Numbered from the stretch's first letter, positions 16,766 to 27,157 are shown. The stretch is 64,000 nucleotides of DNA from Hominisplanchenecus faecis (GCF_020687205.1 NZ_JAJEQE010000010.1:1-64000), one strand, 5' to 3'. Notes: generated by a model not told the origin, from the letters alone. Program-made: numbers and translations.

Positions 16766-19420
16766 ATGAAGTATAATGGTTTGACAGACAAACAGGTCGA
16801 AGAGTCCAGAAGTAAATTTGGTTCCAACGAGATCCCGGATTCCGAGCCGACCACGTTCTGGGAAGAGTTCAAAGAGACGTTCAGTGATCCGATGATCAAG
16901 ATCCTGCTGGCGATCGCAGCACTGATGATCGTGATGTTCTTCTTTGGGTATGCGGAGATTTACGAGCCGCTCGGAACGATCGTTGCAGTGCTGATCGTGG
17001 CAACCGTATCTGCAAAGACCGGTGTTGCAAGCGATACCAAGTACCGTGAACTGAAAGACAATACAGAGAAAGACAAGTGTAAAGTTCACAGGAACGGCGT
17101 GATCACGGTGATTGATGTTGATGATGTTGTAGTCGGTGACAAAGTCCTGCTGCAGTCCGGTGATAAAATCCCGGCAGACGGTGTACTGATCGACGGGGCA
17201 CTGCGTGTGGACAACTCCGCACTGAACGGCGAGGCAGAAGAATGTAAAAAAACAGCGGCATCAGAAAATTTTCAGCTGGAAGATGACATCACAGGCGATA
17301 CCTTTGTCGATGCACACTCCCTGTTCCGCGGAGCAGTGATATTTGACGGCGAAGGTATTCTTGATGTACGCAAGGTCGGACTGAAGACCATGATGGGAAA
17401 AATGGCAGAAGAGATGCAGGAAGACGAGCCGGATTCTCCTTTGAAAGTAAAACTTGCCAAACTTGCAAAACAGATTTCCACGTTTGGTTATATCGGTGCG
17501 GTATTGATCGCCGTACTTTACCTGGTCTACTTTGTTATGCAGGCGGGCGGAGTTTCCCAGTACTTTGCAATGGGGATTGAACCGGTTGTCAAAGATGTTG
17601 TAAGGGCTCTTTCTCTGGCAATTGTCATCATCGTCTGTGCAGTTCCGGAAGGACTTCCGCTGATGATCTCCCTCGTACTGATGCAAAATACAAGCAAAAT
17701 GCTTGACCACAATGTCCTGGTAAGAAAAGCAGAAGGTATCGAGACAGCAGGTTCTTTAAACATTCTCTTCAGTGATAAGACAGGAACGATCACAAAAGGT
17801 ATGCTTGAAGTGGTCGATTTCTTTACCGGCGACGGCAATTCCATTGATATTGCACAGCTGAGTAAACACAGCAAGGTAAAAGGTCTTGTGGATCTTGCCA
17901 TCGGTAAGAATACACAGTCCATGTTTGATGCATCCCATAAAGTCATCGGCGGAAATGCAACCGATCAGGCACTGATGAAGTTTTTGGGTGAGGAGACATT
18001 CAAAACTCTGGAGAACAGCAGCGAATATAAAATAACAAAACAGCAGTCTTTCAACTCTGCAAATAAATTCAGTCAGGCACGCATCGACAGCACCGGTAAA
18101 ACTTTCTATAAAGGGGCACCGGAAAAACTTCTGGCAAATGCAGTGAAATATCTAGATGCAGACGGCAATATCTGTACCATGGACAACGCCATCCTGAACC
18201 GCAAGATCGATGAACTGGCAGCAAAAGCAATGCGTGTGCTGGCCTTTGGTTATTCAGAAAAAGACATGGTTGAAAATTCAATCAATGATGATATCGTGAT
18301 CATTGGTCTGGTGGGCATTCGTGACGATGTACGTCCGGAAGCAAAAGAAGCGATCCGCGAAGTACAGGGAGCCGGTATTCAGGTCGTTATGATCACAGGT
18401 GACCGCCTTGAGACAGCGGTAGCGATCGCAAAAGATGCAGGACTGTTAAAAGGAGGCAGCGACCGTGCACTTTCCTCCGCACAGCTCAATGAGATGAGTG
18501 ATGAAGAAGTGAAGAAGATCATACCGAATATCCGTGTGATCGCAAGGGCACTGCCGACTGACAAGTCCCGTATGGTACGCCTGTGCCAGGAGATGAACCT
18601 GGTAGTCGGCATGACAGGTGACGGTGTCAACGACTCACCGGCACTGAAACGTGCAGATGTTGGTTTTGCCATGGGAAGCGGAACCGAAGCAGCAAAAGAA
18701 GCAGGTAAGATCGTTATTCTGGATGATAATTTTAAATCCATCAAAGATGCCATCCTCTATGGAAGAACCATCTATCATAACATCCTGAAATTCTGTAAAT
18801 TCCAGCTGGTGATCAACGTGGCAGCCGTTGTGGTCAGTGCAATCGCACCGTTTTTCGGTGTGGATGAACCACTGAAAGTAACACATCTTCTCTTTGTAAA
18901 TCTGGTCATGGACGGACTGGGAGCGATGATGCTTGGCAATGAACCGGCAAAAGAAGAATATATGGCAGAAGCACCGCGAAAACGTGATGAAAGTATTGTA
19001 AGCAAAAAAATGATGGGACAGATCCTCACAATGGGAATCTGGCTTACCGTGGTAAGCTTTATCTATCTGAAAGTGCCGTTCTTTGTAAATCTGTTTGCAA
19101 ATGAGGAACAGCACCTGACGGGTTATTTTGTACTGTTTATTGTGGCAGCTTTGTTCAACGGCTTTAATGTGCGTGACGATGGATTTGCAATTTTTGCCGG
19201 TCTGAATGAGAATAAAGATTTTATTAAAGTATTTCTGATTATTATAATCGTGCAGGCATTGCTCGTAAATGCGGCGATCGTTCCGCTGGCCCCGTTCCAG
19301 TGGATTGGAGAAATGTTCAGCTGTGTTCCGTTTGGAATCAAAGGCTGGATTGCAGTTGTTCTGCTGGCATGTACAATGATCCCGGCAGATATGGTCAGAA
19401 AACTGTGCGTAAATAAATAA
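16766..19420 (+). CDS. Calcium-translocating P-type ATPase (PMCA type)
   Basis: An 884-residue P2B-type ATPase expected to export calcium across the cell membrane. Visible landmarks: the actuator segment (SALNGEAEE in place of the usual TGES), the membrane helix M4 motif VPEGLPLMISLVL, the phosphorylation site SDKTGTITKG near residue 340, KGAPEKLL in the nucleotide domain, and TGDGVNDSPALKRADVGFAMG in the hinge. About ten membrane helices are recognisable, with six after the P domain. Start ATG 16766 has CAGGAGA 8 bases before it. Its place directly behind calcium-binding TerD genes supports a role in calcium-linked stress handling. A terminator follows at 19436. Confidence 0.95.
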   Translation: MKYNGLTDKQVEESRSKFGSNEIPDSEPTTFWEEFKETFSDPMIKILLAIAALMIVMFFFGYAEIYEPLGTIVAVLIVATVSAKTGVASDTKYRELKDNTEKDKCKVHRNGVITVIDVDDVVVGDKVLLQSGDKIPADGVLIDGALRVDNSALNGEAEECKKTAASENFQLEDDITGDTFVDAHSLFRGAVIFDGEGILDVRKVGLKTMMGKMAEEMQEDEPDSPLKVKLAKLAKQISTFGYIGAVLIAVLYLVYFVMQAGGVSQYFAMGIEPVVKDVVRALSLAIVIIVCAVPEGLPLMISLVLMQNTSKMLDHNVLVRKAEGIETAGSLNILFSDKTGTITKGMLEVVDFFTGDGNSIDIAQLSKHSKVKGLVDLAIGKNTQSMFDASHKVIGGNATDQALMKFLGEETFKTLENSSEYKITKQQSFNSANKFSQARIDSTGKTFYKGAPEKLLANAVKYLDADGNICTMDNAILNRKIDELAAKAMRVLAFGYSEKDMVENSINDDIVIIGLVGIRDDVRPEAKEAIREVQGAGIQVVMITGDRLETAVAIAKDAGLLKGGSDRALSSAQLNEMSDEEVKKIIPNIRVIARALPTDKSRMVRLCQEMNLVVGMTGDGVNDSPALKRADVGFAMGSGTEAAKEAGKIVILDDNFKSIKDAILYGRTIYHNILKFCKFQLVINVAAVVVSAIAPFFGVDEPLKVTHLLFVNLVMDGLGAMMLGNEPAKEEYMAEAPRKRDESIVSKKMMGQILTMGIWLTVVSFIYLKVPFFVNLFANEEQHLTGYFVLFIVAALFNGFNVRDDGFAIFAGLNENKDFIKVFLIIIIVQALLVNAAIVPLAPFQWIGEMFSCVPFGIKGWIAVVLLACTMIPADMVRKLCVNK

Positions 19421-19435
19421 CAGGCAATCCAACAG

Positions 19436-19472
19436 GGAAAGTGCGGTGTCACGTATGGGATCGCACTTTTTC
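19436..19472 (+). terminator. Terminator of the Ter/calcium ATPase operon
   Basis: AAAGTGCG pairs with CGCACTTT around a 16-base loop, followed by T residues. Confidence 0.8.
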
Positions 19473-19491
19473 CGTTGATATAACAGGGGTT

Positions 19492-19860
19492 TGTACATGA
19501 GAGAATTCAGAAGATAATTTCCTTTATTGGCCGAAAGGAGTTTCATGTACTTCATACGACGACAAACCAGTATATTGCATGTGGAAATGCAGCGAAGCAG
19601 CTGCAGAACAGATCCGATTATCTGACGGAGCAGGTCAGGCTTTATGCGATGACCGGGCAAAGTAAATATATGGATGCTTATTTTGAAGAAGCAGAAACAA
19701 AACAGAGCAGAGAGAAAGCTCTGGATATTTTGAAAAGATATTTTGACGGGACAGAAACTCAGACCGCCCGAATAAAGGAGAGAGTATTTTTAAAGATGCA
19801 GACCAGGCACTCTATTATGTAAAAGAACATGGCAGAAAGGGCTGCAGTTTTTATGAATAA
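19492..19860 (+). pseudogene. Remnant of a sensor diguanylate cyclase
   Basis: Two pieces in different frames survive. The first (about 19505-19821) reads HTTTNQYIACGNAAKQL, SDYLTEQVRLYAMTGQ, YMDAYFEEAE, matching the extracytoplasmic helical sensor region common in Lachnospiraceae GGDEF and chemoreceptor proteins; it lacks the first membrane helix and a start. The second (about 19790-19860) reads FKDADQALYYVKEHGRKGCSFYE and a stop, which is the extreme C-terminus of a GGDEF domain. Everything between, including the catalytic GGDEF motif, has been deleted. No product is expected. Confidence 0.78.
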
Positions 19861-19883
19861 ATAAAAAGAAAAGAGGTTTTTTC

Positions 19884-22796
19884 ATGGCAATAAAAGAATT
19901 ACAGGCGTACGAACTTTTAAGGGAAGAGGGGCTTTCCGATATTCAGTCAGTCGGCTATCTGCTGCGTCACAGAAAAAGCGGTGCACGCATCATGGTCATT
20001 GCAAATGATGACGATAATAAAGTATTTCATATTACATTTCGTACACCTCCGGTAGACAGCACCGGGGTAGCACATATTCTGGAACACTGTTCGCTGTGTG
20101 GAAGCGAAAAGTTTCCGTCCAAAGATCCGTTTGTGGAGCTGGTAAAAGGTTCGCTCAATACCTTTCTGAATGCGATGACCTATCCGGATAAGACCATGTA
20201 TCCGATTGCAAGCTGCAATGACAAAGATTTTGCAAACCTGATGGATGTCTATATGGATGCCGTTTTTCATACCAATATTTATAAAAAAGAAGAGATTTTC
20301 CGCCAGGAAGGCTGGAATTATCATCTGGAAAATCCGGAGGATGAGATCACCTACAATGGTGTGGTATACAACGAGATGAAAGGAGCTTATTCTTCACCGG
20401 AAGATGTGCTCGATCGCGAAATTTTAAATGCACTTTATCCGGATACACCGTATGGATTTGAGTCCGGAGGAGATCCGCAGTGTATCCCGGATCTGAAATA
20501 CGAAGATTTTCTGGCTTTCCATGGCAGATATTATCATCCGTCCAATGCCTACATCTATCTCTATGGAAATATGGATGTTGAGGAACGCCTTACCTGGCTG
20601 GATCAGGAATATCTCTCTAAATACGGAGAAAAAGAGGTAGATTCAAAGATCAGTATGCAGAAAGCGTTCGATGCTCCGCATGAGATCTATAAAAAATATT
20701 CTATTTCCACATCCGAATCGGAAGAAGACAACACCTATCTTTCCTGGAATGTGTCCGTTGGCACAAGCAGCGATGTACGTCTTGTGACTGCCATGGCAAT
20801 CCTGGAATATGCACTTTTGTCAGCACCTGGGGCACCGCTTAAACAGGCTCTTTTGGATGCCGGGATTGGAAAAGATATCCTAGGCTCTTTTGAGAGCGGC
20901 ATTCAGCAGCCATCCCTTTCGGTAGTCGCTAAAAATGCAAATGTCGGTGACAAAGAAAAGTTCCTGGCAGTGATCCGCAAGGTACTGGAAGAGCAGGTGA
21001 AAAACGGCATCGATAAAAAAGCACTGCTGGCAGGTATCAATTCTTCCGAGTTCCGTTTTCGTGAGGCAGATTACGGCTCTTATCCGAAGGGCCTGATGTA
21101 CGGAATCGACATTATGGACAGCTGGCTGTACGGCGAGGGTGATCCGTTTGCCTATGTCAAACAGCTGGATATTTATAAGGAACTTCGTGATGCAGTAGAG
21201 AGTGATTATTACGAGAAACTGGTGCAGAAATATCTGCTGGATAACACACATGTGGCGGTTGTTGTCGTTGCACCGGAAAAGGGACTGACTGCAAAACTGG
21301 AGGCAGAGACGGCAAAGAAACTGGCAGATTTTAAAGCAGGTCTCAGTGAAGAACAGGTAAAGGAGCTGGTAGAAAAAACAGCAAAACTGCAGGAATTCCA
21401 GGAGACACCGTCCACACAGGAAGAGCTGGAGAAAATCCCGATGCTTACCAGGGAGGATATCACAAAGAAATGCAGACCGATCTGCAACAGAGAGCTTTCT
21501 TTTGGCAACACCAAAGTTCTGTGGCATGATGTGAACACGAACGGCATCGCTTATCTGACCCTTTATTTTGATCTGTCCGTTGTCAGAAAAGAGGATCTGC
21601 CTTATGTCGGACTTCTGAAAAATGTGCTGGGCATGATCGACACCGAGCATTATGCTTACGGAGATCTGTTCAATGAGATCAATATGCAGACCGGAGGTAT
21701 CGGTACCGGGATGGTCGTATTTCCAGAAAAGGACACACAGAAGATGTATCCGATGTTTACCGTGTCAGCCCGCACACTTTATGATAAAATCGACTTTGTG
21801 TTTGATGTGATCGAGGAGATTTTATTCACATCCAAACTGGACGATGAGAAACGCTTAAAAGAGATCGTTTCCGAGCAGAAATCAAGGACACAGATGCGGC
21901 TGACAACGGCGGGACATTCGGCAGCGGCAACCCGTGCCATGGCTTATTTCTCCGAGACAGCTGCGTTCAGTGATCGCAGCAGCGGGATTGACTACTATCG
22001 CATGCTCGATGACCTCGATGCAAATTTTGAAACGAAAAAAGAGAAGCTGAAGAGTAAATTGAAAGAGCTGATGAACGTGATTTTCCGACAGAATGCCATG
22101 GTATTTTCCGTAACAGCGGAAGAGAAGGGGCTTGCCGGACTGGAAGAGAAAGTGACAGGATTATGCGAAAAACTTTCGTTGGATAAGAGAACACCTTCAG
22201 AAGAAACCCTTGCATACGGAAAGCTGAACGAAGGCTTCCAGACCTCCGCCAAGATCCAGTATGTGACACGTGCCGGAAATTACCGCGAGGCAGGCTATGA
22301 TTATACCGGGGCACTGCGGATCCTGAAGGTGATCATGAGCTATGAATATCTCTGGGTGAATGTGCGTGTCAAAGGCGGGGCGTATGGCTGTATGAGCGGA
22401 TTCGGCAGAAATGGCAATTCCTATTTTGCTTCTTACCGTGATCCGAACTTGCGTCAGACCAACGAGATCTACGAAGGCGTGCCGGAATACGTGGAACATT
22501 TCAACATCGAAGAGCGTGATATGACAAAATACGTGATCGGAACGATCAGTGAGATGGATACGCCACTCACAGCAAGAGCACAGGGAGCACGTTCTGATGC
22601 TGCTTATTTTGGACATGTGACTGAAAGCGACCTTCAGAAAGAGCGTGACCAGGTACTCTATGCGACACAGGAAGATATCCGTGCCCTGGCACCGCTGATG
22701 CGTGCAATCCTGGCAGAAGACTGCATCTGCGTGCTCGGAAACGAAGATGCACTGGAAAAAGAGAAAGAGATGTTTAGAAATCTCGGACCACTTTAA
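19884..22796 (+). CDS. Insulinase-family (M16C, PreP-like) zinc metallopeptidase
   Basis: A 970-residue clamshell peptidase that degrades short unstructured peptides in the cytosol. The inverted zinc motif HILEH (His64, Glu67, His68) and the distal glutamate in YNEMKGAYSSPEDV near residue 164 are intact. The size and the C-terminal arginine/tyrosine segment RVKGGAYGCMSGFGRNG (substrate carboxylate binding in the family) fit the presequence-protease branch. No signal peptide. Start ATG 19884 follows AAGAGG. The stop codon is immediately followed by the AAGGAGG of era, so the two are probably co-transcribed. Confidence 0.94.
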   Translation: MAIKELQAYELLREEGLSDIQSVGYLLRHRKSGARIMVIANDDDNKVFHITFRTPPVDSTGVAHILEHCSLCGSEKFPSKDPFVELVKGSLNTFLNAMTYPDKTMYPIASCNDKDFANLMDVYMDAVFHTNIYKKEEIFRQEGWNYHLENPEDEITYNGVVYNEMKGAYSSPEDVLDREILNALYPDTPYGFESGGDPQCIPDLKYEDFLAFHGRYYHPSNAYIYLYGNMDVEERLTWLDQEYLSKYGEKEVDSKISMQKAFDAPHEIYKKYSISTSESEEDNTYLSWNVSVGTSSDVRLVTAMAILEYALLSAPGAPLKQALLDAGIGKDILGSFESGIQQPSLSVVAKNANVGDKEKFLAVIRKVLEEQVKNGIDKKALLAGINSSEFRFREADYGSYPKGLMYGIDIMDSWLYGEGDPFAYVKQLDIYKELRDAVESDYYEKLVQKYLLDNTHVAVVVVAPEKGLTAKLEAETAKKLADFKAGLSEEQVKELVEKTAKLQEFQETPSTQEELEKIPMLTREDITKKCRPICNRELSFGNTKVLWHDVNTNGIAYLTLYFDLSVVRKEDLPYVGLLKNVLGMIDTEHYAYGDLFNEINMQTGGIGTGMVVFPEKDTQKMYPMFTVSARTLYDKIDFVFDVIEEILFTSKLDDEKRLKEIVSEQKSRTQMRLTTAGHSAAATRAMAYFSETAAFSDRSSGIDYYRMLDDLDANFETKKEKLKSKLKELMNVIFRQNAMVFSVTAEEKGLAGLEEKVTGLCEKLSLDKRTPSEETLAYGKLNEGFQTSAKIQYVTRAGNYREAGYDYTGALRILKVIMSYEYLWVNVRVKGGAYGCMSGFGRNGNSYFASYRDPNLRQTNEIYEGVPEYVEHFNIEERDMTKYVIGTISEMDTPLTARAQGARSDAAYFGHVTESDLQKERDQVLYATQEDIRALAPLMRAILAEDCICVLGNEDALEKEKEMFRNLGPL

Positions 22797-22813
22797 GGAG
22801 GAATCATATACAG

Positions 22814-23728
22814 ATGGCAGAGAAAAGTTACAAATCCGGTTTTGCGACCCTGATCGGCAGACCAAACGTAGGAAAATCCACACTCATGAACCACCTCATC
22901 GGGCAGAAGATCGCGATCACGTCCAACAAACCGCAGACAACGAGAAACCGGATCCAGACCGTCTATACAGACGAAAAAGGACAGATTGTATTTCTGGACA
23001 CACCGGGTATCCACAAGGCGAAAAACAAACTGGGTGAATACATGGTCAATGTGGCAGAACGCACCCTCAATGAGGTCGATGTGATCCTCTGGCTGGTGGA
23101 GCCGAGTACCTTTATCGGAGCCGGCGAGCGTCACATTGTGGATCAGCTCAAAAAAACAAAGACACCGGTCATCCTGATCATCAACAAGATTGATAAAGTA
23201 GATAAAAAAGAGATCATAAAATATATGGATGCTTACCGCAAAGTCTATGATTTTGCGGAGATCATCCCGGTGTCGGCACTTCGCAGTGTCAATATGGATA
23301 CTGTGATCGAGAGTATTTTCAAATATCTGCCGTACGGACCGCAGTTTTATGATGAAGATACGGTGACAGACCAGCCGCAGAGACAGATCGTGGCAGAGAT
23401 GATCCGCGAAAAGGCACTTCGCTCTCTGGAAGAGGAGATTCCGCACGGTATTGCCGTTTCTATTGAAAAAATGACAGAACGCAAAAGCAAAGGCGGCAGC
23501 ATCTGTGATATCGAGGCGACGATCATCTGCGAGCGGGATTCTCACAAAGGAATCATCATCGGAAAAGGCGGACAGATGCTCCGCAGGATCGGTTCACAGG
23601 CACGCCGTGATATCGAGGATATGCTCGAAGAAAAAGTCAATCTCCAGCTCTGGGTCAAAGTCAAGAAAGACTGGAGAGACAGTGACTTCATGATCAAAAA
23701 CTTCGGATACGATAAAAAAGATATCTGA
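22814..23728 (+). CDS. GTPase Era
   Basis: A 304-residue essential GTPase that binds the 3' end of 16S rRNA and helps 30S maturation. The G1 motif GRPNVGKST (residues 14-22), the G2 region PQTTRNRI, G3 DTPGI, G4 NKID near residue 124 and the C-terminal KH domain (IIIGKGGQMLRRIGSQARRDIE) are all present. Starts 17 bases after the peptidase stop; the ribosome site AAGGAGG overlaps that stop codon. recO follows, as in many Firmicutes. Confidence 0.98.
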   Translation: MAEKSYKSGFATLIGRPNVGKSTLMNHLIGQKIAITSNKPQTTRNRIQTVYTDEKGQIVFLDTPGIHKAKNKLGEYMVNVAERTLNEVDVILWLVEPSTFIGAGERHIVDQLKKTKTPVILIINKIDKVDKKEIIKYMDAYRKVYDFAEIIPVSALRSVNMDTVIESIFKYLPYGPQFYDEDTVTDQPQRQIVAEMIREKALRSLEEEIPHGIAVSIEKMTERKSKGGSICDIEATIICERDSHKGIIIGKGGQMLRRIGSQARRDIEDMLEEKVNLQLWVKVKKDWRDSDFMIKNFGYDKKDI

Positions 23729-23785
23729 AATCAGAAACGACGATTCCGTACAGACATCAGCATTTGCTGACGGGACTGTAAGAAT

Positions 23786-24574
23786 ATGAGAGAATATATG
23801 GATGATAAAATTGCACTGACAGGGATTGTGCTTATAGCGGCACCGATCGGAGAATCAGATAAACGGCTGGTGCTGCTGACAAGAGAACGGGGAAAGGTGA
23901 CTGTATTTGCAAGAGGAGCCAGAAGACCGGGCAATCCCTTTCTGGCTGCTGCAAACACCTTTGCTTTTGGAACCTTTTATGTAAAAGAAGCAAGGACTGC
24001 CTATCAGCTTGTGCAGACAGAGATTCGAAATTATTTCCGGGAGATCACAGAAGATGTGGAGGCTGCCTGCTATGGAAGCTATTTTCTGGAGTTTGCCGAT
24101 TATTATGCCAGAGAGAACGATGATGGCACACAGATCATCCAGCTGCTCTACGGGGCACTGCGTGCAGTGCTCAATCAAAAACTGGACCGGGAACTGATCC
24201 GTTATGCCTTTGAACTGCGTATGATGGCGGCAGGCGGAGAATATCCGCAGGTGTTCGAGTGTGCAGTATGTGGAGCAAAGCATGATCTTTGTGCCTTCCT
24301 TACAGATAAGAACAGCGTACTGTGCCGCAGCTGTGTCTCAAAAGTACAAAGGAGCACACCGGTTCTGGAATCAACGATCTATACGATGCAATATGTGATC
24401 AGTACGCCGGTCGAACGCCTCTTTGCCTTTGCACTATCAGCACAGGTAAAGAAAGAGTTTATCAGTCTGGTTGAGAAATTCCGGAGGCGTTACATAGACC
24501 GGGATTTCAAATCTCTGGAGATTCTGGAGATCATGCGGCATACCAGAAACGCTCTTTACAAGGACGGTCAATAA
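23786..24574 (+). CDS. DNA repair protein RecO
   Basis: A 262-residue RecO, which loads RecA onto SSB-coated DNA in the RecFOR pathway and anneals strands. The N-terminal OB fold (TGIVLIAAPIGESDKRLVLLT, RGKVTVFARGARRPG) and a zinc-type cysteine cluster (CAVCG with CRSC, about residues 157-180) identify it. Two in-frame starts are possible: ATG 23786 and ATG 23798. The second gives MDDKIALTG, closer to the family start; neither has a strong ribosome site. It is 57 bases after era, with a small hairpin (CATCAGCA / TGCTGACG) in the gap. Confidence 0.95.
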   Translation: MREYMDDKIALTGIVLIAAPIGESDKRLVLLTRERGKVTVFARGARRPGNPFLAAANTFAFGTFYVKEARTAYQLVQTEIRNYFREITEDVEAACYGSYFLEFADYYARENDDGTQIIQLLYGALRAVLNQKLDRELIRYAFELRMMAAGGEYPQVFECAVCGAKHDLCAFLTDKNSVLCRSCVSKVQRSTPVLESTIYTMQYVISTPVERLFAFALSAQVKKEFISLVEKFRRRYIDRDFKSLEILEIMRHTRNALYKDGQ

Positions 24575-24702
24575 TGGTATGATGAAAAATGCCATGCGAA
24601 CAGGTGGCGTATTCTGTATTTTATATACAGAAGGGTATATGGTAAGTTTCAAGAAAGGCAGGGCAGCGAAGGAGATTTTGCTGTGTCTGGATGGGAAATA
24701 TT

Positions 24703-25470
24703 ATGAAGAAATGGAAGGGAATTCTGGCAGTCATCCTGATAACCGGATGTCTTGGCGGCTGCAGTCAGTTTCAGGCAGAACACAATGCAGTAAAAGTGAA
24801 ACGGGACGGCAGTGTACAGGCGGCGGTGATCGACACGCTGGACAAATCCTACTACAGCGAGGATGAGCTGAAGCAGACGATCGATGATTCTGTGAGTGCG
24901 TACAATCAGTCACAGGAAGGTGATCCGATCGTTGTCAAAAAATTTAACGTCACAGACGGAAAAGCAGAGCTGTATATGAACTATGCGGCTTCCAGGGATT
25001 ATCAGGATTTCAACAATGTGACCTTTTATACGGGAGACCTGCAGGGAGCATACGATCAGAAGTACGAATTCCCGGATGAATTTCAGAAAGTGGAAAACGG
25101 AAAAGTTACAGGAAGTGTGACAAGATCCGATATTTTGGGCGGTCTGAACTACAACGTTGTAATCTGTTCGGAAGAGATGGATATCGAAGTTCCGGGCAAG
25201 ATCCTTTACGTTACGACGGATGCAGTTGTCACCGGAAAAAAGACGGCAACCAGCATTTCAGAAGAGCGGGAAAAGGCAGCAGAATCCGAGACGGAGACAG
25301 CATCGGAAAGTGAGAGCACAGACGGCGGATCAAAATCCGATGGCAATGCGGAGAAAGGCCAGTTTGAAGTAGAATCCGAAAGTAAGTCCGCAGCAGGAAA
25401 CGAAGCTTCCGATACCGCAGATGACGCAGAAGAAGTAAAACATACACTGACATTTGTCATATACGAATGA
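24703..25470 (+). CDS. Exported lipoprotein of unknown function
   Basis: A 255-residue protein with a lipoprotein signal peptide: MKKWKG, hydrophobic ILAVILITG, then a lipobox (ITGC or LGGC about residues 15-20). The middle 150 residues (SYYSEDELKQTIDDSVSAYN, ELYMNYAASRDYQDFNN) form a domain I do not recognise by name; the last 85 residues are a Ser/Glu-rich spacer ending in HTLTFVIYE. Start ATG 24703 is preferred over ATG 24691 because GGATGGG lies 7 bases before it. It is found between recO and glyS in a housekeeping run and is probably anchored on the outer face of the membrane. No function is proposed. Confidence 0.75.
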   Translation: MKKWKGILAVILITGCLGGCSQFQAEHNAVKVKRDGSVQAAVIDTLDKSYYSEDELKQTIDDSVSAYNQSQEGDPIVVKKFNVTDGKAELYMNYAASRDYQDFNNVTFYTGDLQGAYDQKYEFPDEFQKVENGKVTGSVTRSDILGGLNYNVVICSEEMDIEVPGKILYVTTDAVVTGKKTATSISEEREKAAESETETASESESTDGGSKSDGNAEKGQFEVESESKSAAGNEASDTADDAEEVKHTLTFVIYE

Positions 25471-25629
25471 TGTCAGGGAAAAGTCTGAGATCACAATATG
25501 TCTGCACAGAAGTATTTTCAGGGTAGCACATTTTGATATAACACGATAAACAGCGAGCAAAGAAGTAAACATAAACGGCTTCTTTCAATATATGCATATG
25601 CCGCAGAGACGGCCGACAGGAGGAGACAA

Positions 25630-27018
25630 ATGGAAAAAACAATGGACAAGATCGTGGCACTGGCAAAATCCAGAGGTTTTGTATATCCGGGTTCCGAGAT
25701 TTACGGAGGTCTGGCAAATACCTGGGATTACGGTAATCTTGGTGTAGAGCTGAAGAACAATGTAAAACAGGCATGGTGGAAGAAATTCATCACAGAGAAT
25801 CCATACAACGTAGGTGTTGACTGTGCGATTCTGATGAATCCGCAGACCTGGGTAGCATCCGGACATCTCGGAGGCTTTTCTGATCCGCTGATGGACTGTA
25901 AAGAATGTCATGAGCGTTTCCGTGCAGATAAGCTGATCGAAGATTTCTGCGATGAGAAAGACATTGCACTGGAAGGCTCTGTCGATGGATGGACACAGGA
26001 ACAGATGCGTGATTTCATCGAAGAGCATCAGATTCCATGTCCGACCTGCGGAAAACATAATTTTACCGATATCCGCCAGTTCAACCTGATGTTCAAGACA
26101 TTCCAGGGTGTAACAGAAGATGCAAAGAATACGGTATACTTAAGACCGGAAACAGCACAGGGTATCTTTGTAAACTTTAAAAACGTACAGAGAACATCCA
26201 GAAAGAAAATCCCGTTTGGTATCGGACAGATCGGTAAATCATTCCGTAACGAGATCACACCGGGTAACTTCACATTCCGTACCAGAGAGTTTGAGCAGAT
26301 GGAGCTGGAGTTCTTCTGTGAGCCGGGTACCGACCTTGACTGGTTCCAGTACTGGAGAGCATTCTGCATCGACTGGCTGAAGAATCTGGGCATGAAAGAA
26401 GACGAGATGAGAGCACGTGACCATTCACCGGAAGAACTGTGCTTCTACAGCAAAGGTACAACCGACATCGAGTTCCTCTTCCCGTTTGGATGGGGCGAGC
26501 TGTGGGGTATCGCAGACCGTACCGACTATGACCTGACACAGCATCAGAATGTATCCGGCCAGGATATGAGCTATTTTGATGATGAGAAGAAAGAAAAATA
26601 CATTCCGTATGTTATCGAGCCTTCTCTTGGTGCAGACCGTGTGGTTCTGGCATTTCTGTGTAGTGCTTATGACGAAGAAGAGCTGGAAGGCGGCGATATG
26701 CGTACCGTTCTGCATTTCCATCCGGCACTGGCACCGGTTAAGATCGGAGTTCTGCCGCTGTCCAAGAAACTGAACGAAGGTGCGACAAAAGTATTCGAAC
26801 AGCTCTCAAAGAAATGGAACTGTGAATACGATGACCGCGGAAACATCGGAAAACGTTACCGCAGACAGGATGAGATCGGTACACCGTTCTGTGTAACCTA
26901 CGACTTTGATTCTGAAGAAGACGGAGCAGTTACCGTACGTGACCGTGACACCATGGAGCAGGAGCGTATCAAGATCGAAGATCTGGCAGCCTATTTCGAA
27001 GAAAAGCTGGCATACTAA
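25630..27018 (+). CDS. Glycyl-tRNA synthetase (homodimeric, class II)
   Basis: A 462-residue GlyRS that charges tRNA-Gly. It is of the alpha-2 type (single chain), not the alpha2-beta2 form. Recognised from [18 protein letters not shown] near the start, [19 protein letters not shown], the class II motif 2 region [19 protein letters not shown], motif 3 [14 protein letters not shown], and the C-terminal anticodon-binding domain ([14 protein letters not shown] onwards). Start ATG follows AGGAGGAG. No T-box leader is visible in the 159 bases upstream, although GlyRS genes in Firmicutes often have one. Confidence 0.97.
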   Translation: MEKTMDKIVALAKSRGFVYPGSEIYGGLANTWDYGNLGVELKNNVKQAWWKKFITENPYNVGVDCAILMNPQTWVASGHLGGFSDPLMDCKECHERFRADKLIEDFCDEKDIALEGSVDGWTQEQMRDFIEEHQIPCPTCGKHNFTDIRQFNLMFKTFQGVTEDAKNTVYLRPETAQGIFVNFKNVQRTSRKKIPFGIGQIGKSFRNEITPGNFTFRTREFEQMELEFFCEPGTDLDWFQYWRAFCIDWLKNLGMKEDEMRARDHSPEELCFYSKGTTDIEFLFPFGWGELWGIADRTDYDLTQHQNVSGQDMSYFDDEKKEKYIPYVIEPSLGADRVVLAFLCSAYDEEELEGGDMRTVLHFHPALAPVKIGVLPLSKKLNEGATKVFEQLSKKWNCEYDDRGNIGKRYRRQDEIGTPFCVTYDFDSEEDGAVTVRDRDTMEQERIKIEDLAAYFEEKLAY

Positions 27019-27104
27019 GAAGCGAGCAGCAATTCTGACAAGAATTGCCTGAAAACTGTACGAAATACACAAAAATGCATAAGTAAAATAGAATAAACTA
27101 TACA

Positions 27105-27140
27105 AAAAGCAGAAAGAACCTTGTGAGTCTTTCTGCTTTT
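27105..27140 (+). terminator. Terminator of glyS
   Basis: AAAAGCAGAAAGA pairs perfectly with TCTTTCTGCTTTT around a 10-base loop. Confidence 0.9.
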
Positions 27141-27150
27141 ATGTTATAAT
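27121..27150 (+). promoter_or_regulatory. Promoter of the PPi-phosphofructokinase gene
   Basis: TTGTGA, 18 bases, TATAAT (27145-27150). The promoter overlaps the glyS terminator; the transcript would begin at the hairpin repeat copy B. Confidence 0.6.
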
Positions 27151-27157
27151 GATTTAT

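Noticed and set aside
25471-25629. T-box riboswitch before glyS
   Set aside because: CAGGGTAGCACA near 25530 recalls the start of the T-box sequence but the AGGGTGGNACCGCG core and a terminator are missing and the gap is only 159 bases.
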